This document shows positions 6,476 through 6,498 of a stretch of DNA of 6,498 bases, piece by piece. Below the pieces are notes generated by a model. The model worked only from the letters and a program-made list of their open reading frames with translations, did not search any database and was not told where the DNA came from. The DNA is from an uncultured Bacteroidales bacterium (GTDB taxonomy: Bacteria; Bacteroidota; Bacteroidia; Bacteroidales; F082). The DNA is taken from positions 1 through 6,498 of the forward strand of contig CAMKAR010000128.1 in NCBI GenBank assembly GCA_946410535.1, written 5' to 3'. The stretch's first letter is position 1. Every line of letters starts with the position of its first letter. Both the position numbers and the translations under genes were made by a program.

Positions 6476-6498
6476 CACCCGCAAACGACGGAGAGGGG

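Overview
The window looks like chromosomal DNA of a member of the Bacteroidota, most likely the order Bacteroidales. The evidence is the set of promoters with the phylum-specific -7 element TAnnTTTG (2064-2071, 2114-2121, 6140-6147, 6468-6475), the near absence of Shine-Dalgarno sequences, and protein features typical of the group, such as a histidine kinase H-box reading SHEIQTPLA. I cannot name a genus. No phage, transposase, CRISPR or plasmid gene is visible, and most of the window is ordinary core-type genome.

Layout from left to right. Positions 1-2030 on the minus strand carry tRNA-Arg(CCG), then 23 nt later an OmpR/PhoB-type response regulator, then a histidine kinase that overlaps it by 4 nt (ATGA) and runs off the left edge. 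The only promoter I can see for this block lies upstream of the tRNA. Positions 2031-2177 are a divergent promoter region. Positions 2178-3122 on the plus strand encode a YitT-family membrane protein (DUF161 plus DUF2179). Positions 3123-3253 are a convergent gap with two tandem hairpins whose loops are complementary, framed by an imperfect inverted repeat. Positions 3254-3823 on the minus strand encode PurN. Positions 3820-6123 on the minus strand encode a 767-residue exported protein with a divergent polysaccharide-deacetylase-like region, overlapping purN by 4 nt. Positions 6124-6498 are AT-rich and non-coding, with a promoter for the exported protein and a good outward promoter at the right edge whose gene lies outside the window.

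How the genes work together. The response regulator and kinase form a standard two-component pair; the signal and targets are unknown. The exported protein and purN form a translationally coupled two-gene unit although one product is envelope or extracellular and the other is cytosolic purine synthesis. The parts most worth a second look are the uncharacterised exported protein, its coupling to purN, the tRNA/two-component arrangement, and the structured gap between yitT and purN.
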